Assembly (NCBI RefSeq): GCF_000613125.1
Contig: NZ_HG964497.1
Location: 602,823 to 666,822, forward strand
Source of the DNA: Bacillus sp. EB01
GTDB taxonomy: Bacteria; Bacillota; Bacilli; Bacillales; Cytobacillaceae
DNA length: 64,000 nucleotides
Direction of reading: 5' to 3'
The notes beneath the pieces were generated by a model, which saw nothing but the letters and a program-made list of their open reading frames with translations, was not told the origin of the DNA and did not search any database. Position numbers and translations under genes: made by a program. Of this stretch, positions 18,059 through 27,757 are shown in pieces. Each line of letters opens with the position of its first letter. Within the stretch, counting starts at the first letter, position 1.

Positions 18059-18087
18059 ATACTACAGAACAGGGCTATAAACGTCAA
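18059..18087 (-). promoter_or_regulatory. Sigma-A promoter of the queF operon
   Basis: On the minus strand TTGACG (18087-18082) and TAGTAT (18064-18059) are separated by 17 bases. This places the transcript start about 25-30 bases before the riboswitch. Confidence 0.7.
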
Positions 18088-18095
18088 CCCTTTAT

Positions 18096-19976
18096 TTAGA
18101 CCATGATCTTGCAAATATCATTCGTGAATTCAACCGGATCCTGAATAGGAAGGCCTTCAATCAAGAGAGCTTGATTGTAAAGCAGGTTCGTGTAGAGACC
18201 AAGTTTTTCACGGTCATTTGCAAGTGCATCCTTCAGTGAATTGAACACTTCATGATTCGGATTAATTTCAAGTACCTTTTCAGCCTTAACATCCTGGCTG
18301 TTCGGCATGGCGCGGAGGATTTTCTCCATCTCTATGGTCAATTCGCCTTCAGCTGTCAGGCAAACCGGATGCGACTTAAGACGCTTTGATGCCCTGACAT
18401 CCTTTACCTTCCCGGCGAGGACATCCTTCATGGCATCAAACAAATCTTTGTTTTCATGCGCTTCCGTTTCAGCTTCCTTCTTTTCTTCTTCCGACTCAAT
18501 GCCAAGGTCACCGCTTGCAACGGACTTGAATTCTTTCTCTTTGTAATTCATCAGCATCCGAATTGCAAACTCATCGATATCCTCTGTGAAGTACAGCATT
18601 TCATAGCCTTTTTCTGAGACTAGTTCTGCTTGTGGCAGCTTTTCAATCCGTTCGATGGATTCACCAGCCGCGTAATAAATATACTTTTGGTCCTCAGGCA
18701 TCCGTGATACGTACTCATCCAAAGTAACAAGCTTCTTTTCCTTGGATGAATAGAACATAAGCAAATCCTGCAAGGTCTCCTTATGAGCGCCAAAATCATT
18801 GTAGATACCAAATTTCAGCTGGCGGCCAAATGATTTGTAAAACGTTTCATACTTTTCTCGTTCATCCTTCAACAGAGATAGGAGCTCACTCTTAACCTTT
18901 TTACTAATATTCTTCGCAATCAGCTTAAGCTGTCGGTCATGCTGCAACATTTCCCGCGAAATATTTAGCGACAGGTCTTCAGAGTCGACCATTCCTTTAA
19001 CAAAGCCGAAATGGTCTGGCAGCAAATCTGCGCACTTATCCATAATCAGAACGCCATTGGAGTAAAGCTCGAGGCCTTTTTCAAATTCCTTTGAGTAATA
19101 ATCGAACGGAATCGTTTCCGGGATGAACAGGATGGCGTTGTATCTAATTGCACCATCAACGCTGATATGGATGTGCTTTAGCGGCTTGTCAAAACCGTAA
19201 TGCTTTTCATTATAAAAGTTCTCATAATCCTCATCAGTCAGCTCGCTCTTGTTTTTGCGCCAGATTGGCACCATGCTGTTGACAGTCTGTTCCTCAACAA
19301 CCTCTTCCCACTCATCCTCGCTGCCTTCCTTTTTCCTGCTCGTGCTAATATCCATCTTGATTGGATAGCGAATGAAATCGGAGTACTTTTTGACAATCGA
19401 TTTTAGGCTATATTGCTCAAGAAACTCATCATAGTTCTCGTCTTCAGTATTTTCTTTTATTTTCAAAGTAATTTCCGTACCGATGCTTTCCTTTTCAACC
19501 GGCTCGATTGTGTAACCCTCTGCACCTGTTGACTCCCATTTGTATGCCTCTTCGCTGCCAAGCGCTCGGCTAACAACCGTTACCACATCCGCCACCATGA
19601 AGGCTGCGTAAAACCCGACTCCGAACTGGCCAATGATGTCATGGCCATCTTTTAATTCTGTTTCCTTCTTAAACGCAAGTGAACCACTTTTGGCTATCGT
19701 CCCAAGGTTTGTTTCCAGTTCTTCCTTTGTCATCCCAATTCCTGTATCAATGACTTTAAGGGTCCGGTTTTCTTTATCAGCAACGATTTTTATGTAATAG
19801 CTTTCTTTATCAAAAGTAAGTGAATCATCTGTTAGCGCCTTATAATAAATTTTATCAATCGCATCAGATGCGTTAGAAATCAGCTCGCGAAGGAATACTT
19901 CTTTTTTTGTATAAATCGAATTGATCATCATTTCAAGCAGCCGCTTCGACTCAGCCTGGAATTGCTTCTTTTCCAT
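18096..19976 (-). CDS. htpG: Chaperone HtpG (Hsp90)
   Basis: This 626-residue Hsp90 starts [17 protein letters not shown]. The GHKL ATPase domain shows [23 protein letters not shown] and [15 protein letters not shown]. The middle and C-terminal dimerisation domains follow, without a C-terminal MEEVD. I chose the ATG at 19976 because AAAGGGGAAAT lies just upstream; the ATG at 20009 would add 11 unconserved residues. It is a cytosolic ATP-dependent protein-folding chaperone. A perfect CIRCE operator lies 37 bases upstream, so HrcA control is expected, unlike B. subtilis, where htpG is outside the CIRCE regulon. Confidence 0.95.
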   Translation of the reverse strand: MEKKQFQAESKRLLEMMINSIYTKKEVFLRELISNASDAIDKIYYKALTDDSLTFDKESYYIKIVADKENRTLKVIDTGIGMTKEELETNLGTIAKSGSLAFKKETELKDGHDIIGQFGVGFYAAFMVADVVTVVSRALGSEEAYKWESTGAEGYTIEPVEKESIGTEITLKIKENTEDENYDEFLEQYSLKSIVKKYSDFIRYPIKMDISTSRKKEGSEDEWEEVVEEQTVNSMVPIWRKNKSELTDEDYENFYNEKHYGFDKPLKHIHISVDGAIRYNAILFIPETIPFDYYSKEFEKGLELYSNGVLIMDKCADLLPDHFGFVKGMVDSEDLSLNISREMLQHDRQLKLIAKNISKKVKSELLSLLKDEREKYETFYKSFGRQLKFGIYNDFGAHKETLQDLLMFYSSKEKKLVTLDEYVSRMPEDQKYIYYAAGESIERIEKLPQAELVSEKGYEMLYFTEDIDEFAIRMLMNYKEKEFKSVASGDLGIESEEEKKEAETEAHENKDLFDAMKDVLAGKVKDVRASKRLKSHPVCLTAEGELTIEMEKILRAMPNSQDVKAEKVLEINPNHEVFNSLKDALANDREKLGLYTNLLYNQALLIEGLPIQDPVEFTNDICKIMV

Positions 19977-20012
19977 ATTTATTTCCCCTTTCCTTATTGT
20001 AGAAATCATTCG

Positions 20013-20039
20013 TTAGCACTCTGATTACAAGAGTGCTAA
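20013..20039 (-). promoter_or_regulatory. CIRCE operator (HrcA binding site)
   Basis: The site is TTAGCACTC, nine bases, then GAGTGCTAA, an exact match to the CIRCE consensus. It lies in the 5' untranslated region or at the start point of htpG. A likely sigma-A -35 box TTGACA is at 20079-20074 on the minus strand, with an AT-rich -10 about 16-17 bases on. Confidence 0.93.
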
Positions 20040-20110
20040 TCCCACTATTTAAATATCATATCACAATTATGTATGTCAATAGCTTACATTTTAATAGAGG
20101 CTTCATAATA

Positions 20111-20146
20111 ATAAAAAAGAACCCCACTCCTGGTGGAATGAGGTTC
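20111..20146 (-). terminator. Terminator after the immune-inhibitor-like gene
   Basis: An 11-bp stem with some G:U pairs (20119-20129 with 20136-20146) is followed on the minus strand by a T-run (20118-20112). Confidence 0.75.
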
Positions 20147-20157
20147 CCAATTTGCTA

Positions 20158-22281
20158 TTATTTCTTTAATGGCCCTTTTTCCTTCAACTTTACCTCATAA
20201 GTAAAGTTTACCGGATTTTTATCATCTGCAGGAGCAGCATATGACGTAATCATGTAGTTTTTGCCGTTCTGGAAAAGCTGCCTTAATGTTAAAGCATCCT
20301 CTTCTGTCACATTGAATGGATCAACTGTGATAACTTTGTAATTTGTCTTTGCACCCTTTTTATTACCAACTTCTGTTTCATTGATGAACGTTACAGTATA
20401 GTTGACGTATTGGCCTGCAAGCTCTTGGAAGGACATGAAACTATCTGTTGAGCTTCCATTCGCTGTAAATCCAACTTCTGGAATTTCCACATTATCAATG
20501 AACCAGCCGCCGTCAGTGTGGCCCCAGTCGGTCAAATAACGGAATGCAACATGGACCTTCTTGCCTGCATATTCACTCAGGTCAAAGGATTCTTTTTGCC
20601 ATGTTTTAAGGTTTCCGGTAAAGCCAGGAACGTTTTCTTTGATCTTCGGATAGCCTTGCTCTACTACATCACTGCGTGTATTTTCATTCGCTAGGCTCTT
20701 CCATGTCTTGCCGCCATCTGTAGACACCTGAACAACACCGAAGTCCCATTGTTCTTCAATATCAAGGTAGTTATCAAAATTTAAAGTAGCGTTCTGGACA
20801 CCAGTAAGGTCTGCCTCAAATACAAGCGCATTATCAGCTTCATCGCCGGAACCACCCCAAAGGACTTTGTTTGCTGCATCTGTTGGTGAGGCAACAGAGG
20901 TCCAAGGAGTACCTAAGAAGTCAACGCCATCAAACTCAATTGACCTGATTTTATCCTGGAAGTCTAGCGCTTTAAAATCACCGCCCCACGCCGGAACGCC
21001 TTCTTTTTCAAACTTAACCGCTTTTTCAAAATCTACTGTTTTGCCGCGTTTAGTACCTTGCTTATCAACAACAACATCACGTAGGTCGATGCTATCGAAA
21101 TTGTAAACGCCGCCTCCAACACGGTCAGAATCCAGTGTTAGCGCTGTAATGAAGTCCTGGTAAAGCTGAGTGAAGTCTTTTTCAATACCATGCTTCTTCA
21201 ACGTTTTATTTACACTGTTGATACCCTGTGTTTCACTAAGTGCCAGGTCGCGAATGAATTCACGTCCGAATTTATCGTTCATATAAAGAGTGAACAGGTA
21301 TACTTGGCCGTAGTCAGCTATTGTTTCGGGTCCAGTTTTTGCTGAACGATGGTCATCCCAGTTAACAAGTGAGTTTTCTGGGTGATCCAAGTAAAAGTTA
21401 ATTGAACTGTCATCATGTCCATAGCCGCCAAGGTATTCGGAGAATGTCGACATACCTTCGTTAATCCATGTTTCTTCGGCACCATCGTTGTCAGCGTGAA
21501 TTAAATGTTGAAGCTCATGGATAGTTGTTCCGAAGAATGTCGACTCCAGGCGGGTTTCCCAGCTGTTTGTGTCGATTGTAATGATATTTCTATCAATATA
21601 GTTCTCTAGTGTTTGCCAGAAGAAACCAGCAACAAAAAATGGATAATTAGGATTGGTATAGTTATCATCCTGGATGTTATCTACTAGCATGATTACTTTG
21701 TCACTGCCTTCATAATACCCGGCTGGTACATTTCGCCCAGCTAGAGGGGACTTTGAACCATCATGCTTGTCCGGAGTACCAAAAAATGCAGTTGCCTTTG
21801 GATAAATATTATTATCAAACTCATCGCGGAGCTTATCAACCTGTTGCTGAGTTACAACATGTGCAGCACGTGTATCTCCAGCAGGGAATGCAAGATCATT
21901 TGCTACCCAAATCTCAACGTTTTCACCAACACTACGCAGGGTGAAAGGCTTAAACTTCAAGTTTCTATTTAAAAATTGCTTAGTTCCGCCATCATAAGTA
22001 AATGTACTCTGGGCAGATGTATTTGAAGCTGCTGGAGCTTCATTAAAGTTAATCTTTGCGGCTTGCTCCTCAATGCTTTTCTCTGCCTGTTTCAAAAATG
22101 ACTCATTCTGTGACAGCTGGTTCAGCTGTCCATCAATGTCGACCCGGTCCCCATACCGTTCGACGTTCCAATCAGGAGTTGTTTTAGCCTGAACCTTGGA
22201 GGAGCTTGTCCCAAATGGCACAGCCAATGTCAAAGCGAGGGCCCCCGTTGTAAGTAATGATAGCAATTTCTTCGTATTCAA
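20158..22281 (-). CDS. Secreted metalloprotease, immune inhibitor A-like (M6 family)
   Basis: From a TTG start at 22281, which has AAAGGGG eight bases upstream, the protein is 707 residues. It has a clear signal peptide, MNTKKLLSLLTTGALALTL, with cleavage likely after VQA. The zinc motif HELQH is at about residue 255, followed by an EEXWINEG-type motif in which the Glu is the likely third ligand. The C-terminal half has the beta-rich immune-inhibitor-A region with repeated VQVSTDGGKTW-like segments. Family members are exported proteases that degrade host antibacterial proteins. A role in this species is inferred. It has its own terminator. Confidence 0.8.
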   Translation of the reverse strand: MNTKKLLSLLTTGALALTLAVPFGTSSSKVQAKTTPDWNVERYGDRVDIDGQLNQLSQNESFLKQAEKSIEEQAAKINFNEAPAASNTSAQSTFTYDGGTKQFLNRNLKFKPFTLRSVGENVEIWVANDLAFPAGDTRAAHVVTQQQVDKLRDEFDNNIYPKATAFFGTPDKHDGSKSPLAGRNVPAGYYEGSDKVIMLVDNIQDDNYTNPNYPFFVAGFFWQTLENYIDRNIITIDTNSWETRLESTFFGTTIHELQHLIHADNDGAEETWINEGMSTFSEYLGGYGHDDSSINFYLDHPENSLVNWDDHRSAKTGPETIADYGQVYLFTLYMNDKFGREFIRDLALSETQGINSVNKTLKKHGIEKDFTQLYQDFITALTLDSDRVGGGVYNFDSIDLRDVVVDKQGTKRGKTVDFEKAVKFEKEGVPAWGGDFKALDFQDKIRSIEFDGVDFLGTPWTSVASPTDAANKVLWGGSGDEADNALVFEADLTGVQNATLNFDNYLDIEEQWDFGVVQVSTDGGKTWKSLANENTRSDVVEQGYPKIKENVPGFTGNLKTWQKESFDLSEYAGKKVHVAFRYLTDWGHTDGGWFIDNVEIPEVGFTANGSSTDSFMSFQELAGQYVNYTVTFINETEVGNKKGAKTNYKVITVDPFNVTEEDALTLRQLFQNGKNYMITSYAAPADDKNPVNFTYEVKLKEKGPLKK

Positions 22282-22559
22282 TTGCTTTTCCCCTTTCATT
22301 TGGAAGTACAAGAGTAATCTTAACATGGGGAATATTCAGAATAAATATGTTTAATTTAGCAATAACTTCCATTTACATGTATCTTTACTATTAAAATAGG
22401 TCATATTACATATTTTCTTTTCTTAACAAAAAAGAAATTCTCCTTTATTCGGAAAATTTCTTCAATTATTGATGCAACTATTCTCATGGATATTGTTAAA
22501 TAACGGAAATTAACAGGTCATAATAATCATTTTTAACCATTTTTACTTATATCAAGAAA

Positions 22560-23291
22560 TTATAGTGATTTCACTGTGACTTGAATAATTAGTGCTAAAG
22601 TAGTCAGTCTAAGAATTGGCTTTACAAACCTCGGGTTCATTTTTTCCGCAATCCTGACACCCATCTGTGCACCAGTCACCGATCCAATCATAAGTGCCAG
22701 TGTCATTGGCCAAATGATTTTATCAGTGGCAATGTATGTGGCTGCCGCGCCTATACAGCTAGAAAAGGTAGCAAGACGTACCAGACCGACAGCCTTGATA
22801 TAGGCTATATTTAAATGGCTAAACAGATAAAACATCAGCGTCCCCTGCCCTGGGCCAAACATCCCGTCATACATGCCAATTCCGTAAAGGCCCGGGACAC
22901 TCAGTTTATTCATACGCAGAGGCTCGTTTCCAGTAAAGCCTCCTTTCCCTAGAAAAGAAGTTAAAAATGCAAAGACCAAGAGAAAAACAGCAACACTATA
23001 CATGTTTTCCGGAGAAATCTTTGAAGCTGTATAGCCTCCACTCACCCCTCCAAGCAAGCTGGCCGGGATAATCCAGAATGATTCCTTTATGGATATCTCT
23101 TTTTTACGATAAAGATGATAAAAGCTTGAAAGCGAACTTAATGTATTCGACACCTTGTTAGCACCAATTGCTGAATGGGGAGGCATCCCGAGAAGCAGCA
23201 TAGCGGGCAGGTTAATCATCCCGCCACCTCCTGCCAATGTACCCAAGGTTGTTGCACAAACTCCGATTAGAAACATCAACATATATTCCAT
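22560..23291 (-). CDS. Sulfite exporter TauE/SafE family permease
   Basis: This 243-residue protein has seven to eight membrane segments and the duplicated glycine-rich family motifs GTLAGGGGMINLPAMLLLG and YDGMFGPGQGTLMFY. These mark the DUF81 (TauE/SafE) anion-transporter family. The ribosome binding site GGAGGTGG lies 6 bases before ATG 23291. Family members export sulfite, sulfoacetate or related organic anions; there is no neighbouring sulfur gene to narrow this. Confidence 0.8.
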   Translation of the reverse strand: MEYMLMFLIGVCATTLGTLAGGGGMINLPAMLLLGMPPHSAIGANKVSNTLSSLSSFYHLYRKKEISIKESFWIIPASLLGGVSGGYTASKISPENMYSVAVFLLVFAFLTSFLGKGGFTGNEPLRMNKLSVPGLYGIGMYDGMFGPGQGTLMFYLFSHLNIAYIKAVGLVRLATFSSCIGAAATYIATDKIIWPMTLALMIGSVTGAQMGVRIAEKMNPRFVKPILRLTTLALIIQVTVKSL

Positions 23292-23546
23292 CCTGTTCCA
23301 CCTCCAGTTTCAGTATAAGCACTCGAGGATAATAAGGATATTCACATATTTTAATGAAAAACCATAAGACTTACTTATTAATATAATTTTCACCTTTCAC
23401 GAACTAAGCTACCAATCATCTCCTACATATAAAGCCCTCTTTCATACTAGTATGAGAGTAACAAATACAATTGGCAGATTTAGAGGACATTTTGGTAGTA
23501 GAAAAGCGAGAGGAAGCTACCCCGTATAAAGTCGCCTTAATAAAAT

Positions 23547-23586
23547 AAAAACCTGTCCCTGGGACCAAGAGGACCCAGGGAACAGG
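23547..23586 (-). terminator. Terminator after the purine permease gene
   Basis: A 12-bp stem (23552-23563 with 23574-23586, one bulge) is followed on the minus strand by TTTTTATTTT. Confidence 0.85.
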
Positions 23587-23587
23587 A

Positions 23588-24871
23588 TTAAGAGAAGAAA
23601 GACATCTGGATTACGAAAATAATCCCAAAAACATAGATAAGCGGATGAATATTCCGTGCCTTCCCGCTCACAAGCTTAATAATTGGATATGCAATGAATC
23701 CCAGCGAAATACCTGTTGCGATGCTTGAGGTAAGCGGCATTGTAAGGATAATAATAAATGCAGGAAACGCCTCATCAAATGCCTTCCAATTAATTTTCGC
23801 TAACCCCTCCATCATGTAGCAGCCAACAATGATTAAGGCTGGAGCGGTAATCGCTGGCAGCGCGGCAATCGCACCTACAAGCGGCGAGAAGAACAGCGCA
23901 GCGACGAATAGTCCGCTGACTGTCAAAGCTGTAAGCCCTGACCTGCCACCAGCCGCAACGCCTGTAGACGACTCAATATAAGCAGTTGATGGGCTTGTAC
24001 CCAGCGCGGCGCCGACCGTAGTGGCAACCGCATCAGCACTCAAGGCTGATTTTGCTCTTGTTAACTTGCCATTTTTCATTAGCCCAGCTTGTTCAGTGAC
24101 ACCTATTAAGGTTCCCGTTGTATCAAATAGAGTCACCAATAAGAAGGCAAATATGACCGTATACAACCCGTTCGAAACGACACCTGCTATATCCATTTCA
24201 AAGAGAACAATAGACGGCGGGGCCGAAACAATGCCCTCGACCTTTAGCATGCCAAGGAAATATCCAATGACTGCCGTTACCAGCATTCCGATGAACAGCG
24301 CCCCCTTCACATTGCGCGCAAGGAGGATCAGTGTAATAAGCAAGCCTCCTATTGCCAAGAGGGTTCCCGGCTTATGAAGGTCACCAATTGAGACAAGTGT
24401 TTCAGGATTAGCTGCAACGATACCGGACATTTTTAAACCGAGGAACGCAATGAACAAACCAATACCCGACGTAATGGCGTATTTCAAGGAATCTGGTATT
24501 GCTTCAATGAGCATCTCGCGGAATTTAGTTAGGGACAATAGCAAAAATAAAATTCCAGCTAGGAAAACCGCTCCGAATACAATTTGGTAGCTGACTCCAT
24601 GAGTGGCCACAACACTCGCAAAATAGGCGTTCAAGCCCATCCCAGGTGCAATCGCAATTGGGTAGTTTGCGAACAATGCCATGATTAAGGTACCCACAGC
24701 AGCAGCTATAATAGTTGCCGTAAATACTTGGTTGAAAGGGACGCCTGATGCTGAAAGTATCGCTGGATTAACGACGATGATATAGGCCATCGCCATAAAC
24801 GTTGTAAAGCCAGCCATAACTTCAGTCCGTATATTTGTCTTCAAATCTTGAAGTTTAAATAACTTTTCCAT
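23588..24871 (-). CDS. Purine permease, NCS2/AzgA family (PbuG/PbuO-like)
   Basis: This 427-residue transporter has about 12 membrane segments. It carries the AzgA-branch motifs TFMAMAYIIVVNP near residue 25, APGMGLNAYF near 75 and GTSPSTAYIESSTGVAAGG near 295. Family members take up adenine, guanine or hypoxanthine with protons. No purine riboswitch was found upstream, which is unusual for pbuG but not for pbuO. The exact base cannot be assigned. It is monocistronic. Confidence 0.85.
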   Translation of the reverse strand: MEKLFKLQDLKTNIRTEVMAGFTTFMAMAYIIVVNPAILSASGVPFNQVFTATIIAAAVGTLIMALFANYPIAIAPGMGLNAYFASVVATHGVSYQIVFGAVFLAGILFLLLSLTKFREMLIEAIPDSLKYAITSGIGLFIAFLGLKMSGIVAANPETLVSIGDLHKPGTLLAIGGLLITLILLARNVKGALFIGMLVTAVIGYFLGMLKVEGIVSAPPSIVLFEMDIAGVVSNGLYTVIFAFLLVTLFDTTGTLIGVTEQAGLMKNGKLTRAKSALSADAVATTVGAALGTSPSTAYIESSTGVAAGGRSGLTALTVSGLFVAALFFSPLVGAIAALPAITAPALIIVGCYMMEGLAKINWKAFDEAFPAFIIILTMPLTSSIATGISLGFIAYPIIKLVSGKARNIHPLIYVFGIIFVIQMSFFS

Positions 24872-25189
24872 TCAATTTCCCCCAAAAGGCATATGTTTTA
24901 ATAGTTTTCTTATTTAATTGTTCGCCTGAAAAAAAACAACAAAACCAATAGTATGCCAAGTCGACTTACAAGTCAATAGTCAACGTTCGCCTTTTTACGG
25001 TAAATTCATACCATCCCCTTCCCAACAAGGGATAAATTTTTACAAATATACGAACATAAATGGATAACTAAGTTCATTTATCCGATTTTTATCAAGGTAC
25101 AATTATAGGTAAAGGACCTAGGATAATAGAAATAAGCACCTTTTTACTATAAAATTATTGTAGTGGTTATCCATAAGGTGGGTGAAAAA
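24872..25189. other. Divergent intergenic region between purine permease and bceR
   Basis: This 318-bp AT-rich stretch holds both promoters. I searched by eye for the purine riboswitch core on the minus strand and did not find it. There is no gene and no strong hairpin. Confidence 0.5.
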
Positions 25190-25888
25190 ATGTTTAAATT
25201 GCTGCTTATAGAAGATGATGAAACATTATTTGTGGAAATGAAAGACAGACTTACGCAATGGTCCTACGAAGTACACGGGGTACGCGATTTTGGCCAGGTG
25301 ATGTCTGAATTTACGGCAATCATGCCTGATTTGGTCATTATTGATATCCAGTTGCCGAGGTTTGACGGATTCCATTGGTGCCGATTAATCAGGTCCCATT
25401 CGAAGGTACCGATTATTTTTCTTTCCTCCCGTGATCATCCAGCCGACCAGGTTATGTCGATGCAGCTTGGTGCTGATGACTTCGTCCAGAAGCCATTTCA
25501 CTTTGATGTTTTAATAGCAAAGATTCAGGCCATTTTGCGAAGGGTCCACAACTACAATGTAGAAAAGCCCCAAACCTTAAAGGTATGGTGCGGAGCAACT
25601 GTCAACTACGAGAACAATACAGTAACCAATGAAATAGGTACAGTTGAGCTGACAAGAAACGAAATTTACATATTAAGGGCCTTGATTGAACAAAAAAACA
25701 AGATTGTCTCCAGGGAGGATTTAATTAGAAGCCTTTGGGACGATGAGCGGTTCATAAGCGACAACACATTGACAGTCAATATAAACCGCCTCCGGAAAAA
25801 GCTCGATGAAGTTGGGCTTGGGAGATTCATTGAAACGAAGGTTGGTCAGGGATATATCGCTCTGGAAGAGGCAAGCGGCTATGTTTAA
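25190..25888 (+). CDS. bceR: Response regulator BceR
   Basis: This 232-residue OmpR-family regulator has receiver motifs IEDDE, IIDIQLPRFDG and a Lys in VQKPFHF, then a winged helix with NRLRKKLDEVG. It belongs to the BceR group that responds to cell-wall-active peptide antibiotics. I chose the ATG at 25190 (AAGGTGGG upstream), not a GTG-type start at 25163. It overlaps the kinase gene by 8 bases. Its predicted binding site lies in front of bceA. Confidence 0.9.
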   Translation: MFKLLLIEDDETLFVEMKDRLTQWSYEVHGVRDFGQVMSEFTAIMPDLVIIDIQLPRFDGFHWCRLIRSHSKVPIIFLSSRDHPADQVMSMQLGADDFVQKPFHFDVLIAKIQAILRRVHNYNVEKPQTLKVWCGATVNYENNTVTNEIGTVELTRNEIYILRALIEQKNKIVSREDLIRSLWDDERFISDNTLTVNINRLRKKLDEVGLGRFIETKVGQGYIALEEASGYV

Positions 25889-26888
25889 AGATTTCCTTGT
25901 TGAAAGAAAGAGCTGGATTACCATGTTTGTGGCACTTGAACTCCTATCCCTTTTCATTGCTTATGTTGATCCGACCATCCCAGTAGAATCACTTCTTTAT
26001 ATTGTCTTTCTGTCATCCTGCCTTTTCCTAGTCTTTTTATTCTATCGCTACCATAAAGAGACCCGCTTTTACAAAACTCTAAAGGAATCAGATATAAATC
26101 TTACAACAATTGGCAGTATCGACACTGAAAGCCCATTTGAAAAAATGGTCAGAGACGCTATTACACTGCAATCAACTGAATTTCAAAAGGATCTATCGTT
26201 TAAACAGCATTCATTAGAACAGGAAAAGGATGAACTATTGTCATGGATTCATGAAGTGAAGACACCTTTAACGGCTATGCAGCTGATCATAGATAGGCTT
26301 GACAATAAGGATTCAAAGGCAAGCCTTCAATATGAATGGCTAAGAATCCATCTACTGCTTGACCAGCAGCTCCACCAGAAGCGGTTACCGTTCATGGAAA
26401 ACGATTTGTATATTGAAAAAACAGATTTACGCCAAATCGTATCCTCCGAAATTAAGACACTTCAATCGTGGTGCATGCAAAAAGGCATTGGTTTCGAAAT
26501 AGAATTCGAAAGCTCCGAAGTGCTGACCGATGCAAAATGGACAGCATTTATCATTAGACAGCTATTGACCAATGCAGTTAAATACAGCATTGAAACGGCA
26601 GATATAACTATTCGGTCCTTTGATTATAATGGCGGTACGGTCCTTGAAATAAAGGATTTTGGAACAGGGATATCAGCAAGGGACTTGTCCCGGATATTTG
26701 ATAAAGGCTATACATCCACATCCAAGCATCATGATAATAAAGCAACAGGAATGGGCCTTTATCTTGCCAAAAAAGCCGCATCCCCCCTTTTGATTTCCAT
26801 TAGTGTCATTTCAACCCCTGGAGAAGGATCAGTATTTACACTTACCTTTCCAAAGAGAAATGTTTTCAACGAGCTCTCAGGCATGTGA
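25881..26888 (+). CDS. bceS: Intramembrane-sensing histidine kinase BceS
   Basis: From ATG 25881 the protein is 335 residues. Two membrane segments (about 13-32 and 37-57) are joined by only a few residues, so it has no real external sensor domain. The H-box is HEVKTPLTAMQLI and the ATPase domain ends in GMGLYLAKKAA. BceS-type kinases do not see the drug themselves but are activated by the BceAB transporter's flux. The start overlaps the bceR stop, so the genes are coupled. Confidence 0.9.
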   Translation: MFKDFLVERKSWITMFVALELLSLFIAYVDPTIPVESLLYIVFLSSCLFLVFLFYRYHKETRFYKTLKESDINLTTIGSIDTESPFEKMVRDAITLQSTEFQKDLSFKQHSLEQEKDELLSWIHEVKTPLTAMQLIIDRLDNKDSKASLQYEWLRIHLLLDQQLHQKRLPFMENDLYIEKTDLRQIVSSEIKTLQSWCMQKGIGFEIEFESSEVLTDAKWTAFIIRQLLTNAVKYSIETADITIRSFDYNGGTVLEIKDFGTGISARDLSRIFDKGYTSTSKHHDNKATGMGLYLAKKAASPLLISISVISTPGEGSVFTLTFPKRNVFNELSGM

Positions 26889-26904
26889 CAAAAATGTCAC
26901 ATGC
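26881..26904 (+). promoter_or_regulatory. BceR operator upstream of bceA
   Basis: A perfect inverted repeat GCATGTGACA-AAAA-TGTCACATGC overlaps the last codons of bceS. It matches the known BceR-type site (TGTGAC-N4-GTCACA core). A -10 box TATGAT lies at 26955-26960 with no good -35, as expected for an activator-dependent promoter of bceAB. Confidence 0.85.
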
Positions 26905-26995
26905 TTTTCTGCTTTTGTTAGATGATTCGAAGGAAAGCATGATCGGAAAGCCGGTATGATAGACGTATCGAAGGATTTAAAGGAGTGTGCAAGTG

Positions 26996-27757
26996 ATGAA
27001 GCTATTGGAAGCAGCAAGGATAGATAAAGCATACGGCAACCGGTTCAATAGACAGGAAGTGCTGAAAGGACTTGATATTTCAATTGAAAAAGGAGAGTTT
27101 GTGAGCATTATGGGTGCCTCCGGGTCAGGAAAAACCACCCTGTTGAATGTACTCTCTTCTATTGATTCTGTTACACATGGAACAATTAAAATTGAAGGAA
27201 AAGAAATTACAGGAATGAAGGAAAAGCAGCTTGCTGAATTCCGAAAAAACCACCTTGGTTTCATTTTTCAAGAATACAATCTGCTCGATACATTGACAGT
27301 GAAGGAAAACATCCTTCTGCCATTATCCATTGCCAACGTCTCAAAGAAGGAAGCAGATGAAAAGTTTAAGCAGGTCGCCGAAGAGCTAGGCATCTATGAA
27401 CTCAAGGACAAATACCCGAATGAAATCTCCGGCGGGCAAAAACAGCGGACATCAGCAGCCCGGGCATTCATCCATGAGCCTAGCATTATTTTTGCTGACG
27501 AACCGACAGGGGCGCTTGATTCGAAATCAGCTTCTGATCTATTAAACAAGCTTAGCCAATTAAATAGGAAACGGCACTCAACCATCGTGATGGTTACCCA
27601 TGACCCCGCGGCAGCTAGCTATTGCAGCCGGGTGATCTTCATTAAAGACGGCCAGATTTATACACAGCTGACCAAGGGCGATGAAACCCGGCAGGCATTC
27701 TTTAAGGATATCATCAAAACCCAGGGTGTATTGGGCGGTGTACAATATGAGCATTAA
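26996..27757 (+). CDS. bceA: Bacitracin-type ABC transporter ATPase BceA
   Basis: This 253-residue ATPase carries Walker [10 protein letters not shown], signature ISGGQKQR and Walker [17 protein letters not shown], and ends [12 protein letters not shown], nearly the same as B. subtilis BceA. I chose the ATG at 26996 by alignment with BceA; GTG codons at 26987 and 26993 are also in frame behind AAAGGAG. It powers the BceAB complex that frees lipid II cycle intermediates from bacitracin-like peptides. It overlaps bceB by 11 bases. Confidence 0.93.
   Translation: MKLLEAARIDKAYGNRFNRQEVLKGLDISIEKGEFVSIMGASGSGKTTLLNVLSSIDSVTHGTIKIEGKEITGMKEKQLAEFRKNHLGFIFQEYNLLDTLTVKENILLPLSIANVSKKEADEKFKQVAEELGIYELKDKYPNEISGGQKQRTSAARAFIHEPSIIFADEPTGALDSKSASDLLNKLSQLNRKRHSTIVMVTHDPAAASYCSRVIFIKDGQIYTQLTKGDETRQAFFKDIIKTQGVLGGVQYEH

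Noticed and set aside
24872-25189. Purine riboswitch upstream of the NCS2 permease
   Set aside because: The conserved loops and the three-way-junction core were not found on the minus strand. The same holds for the second permease upstream of 41503.
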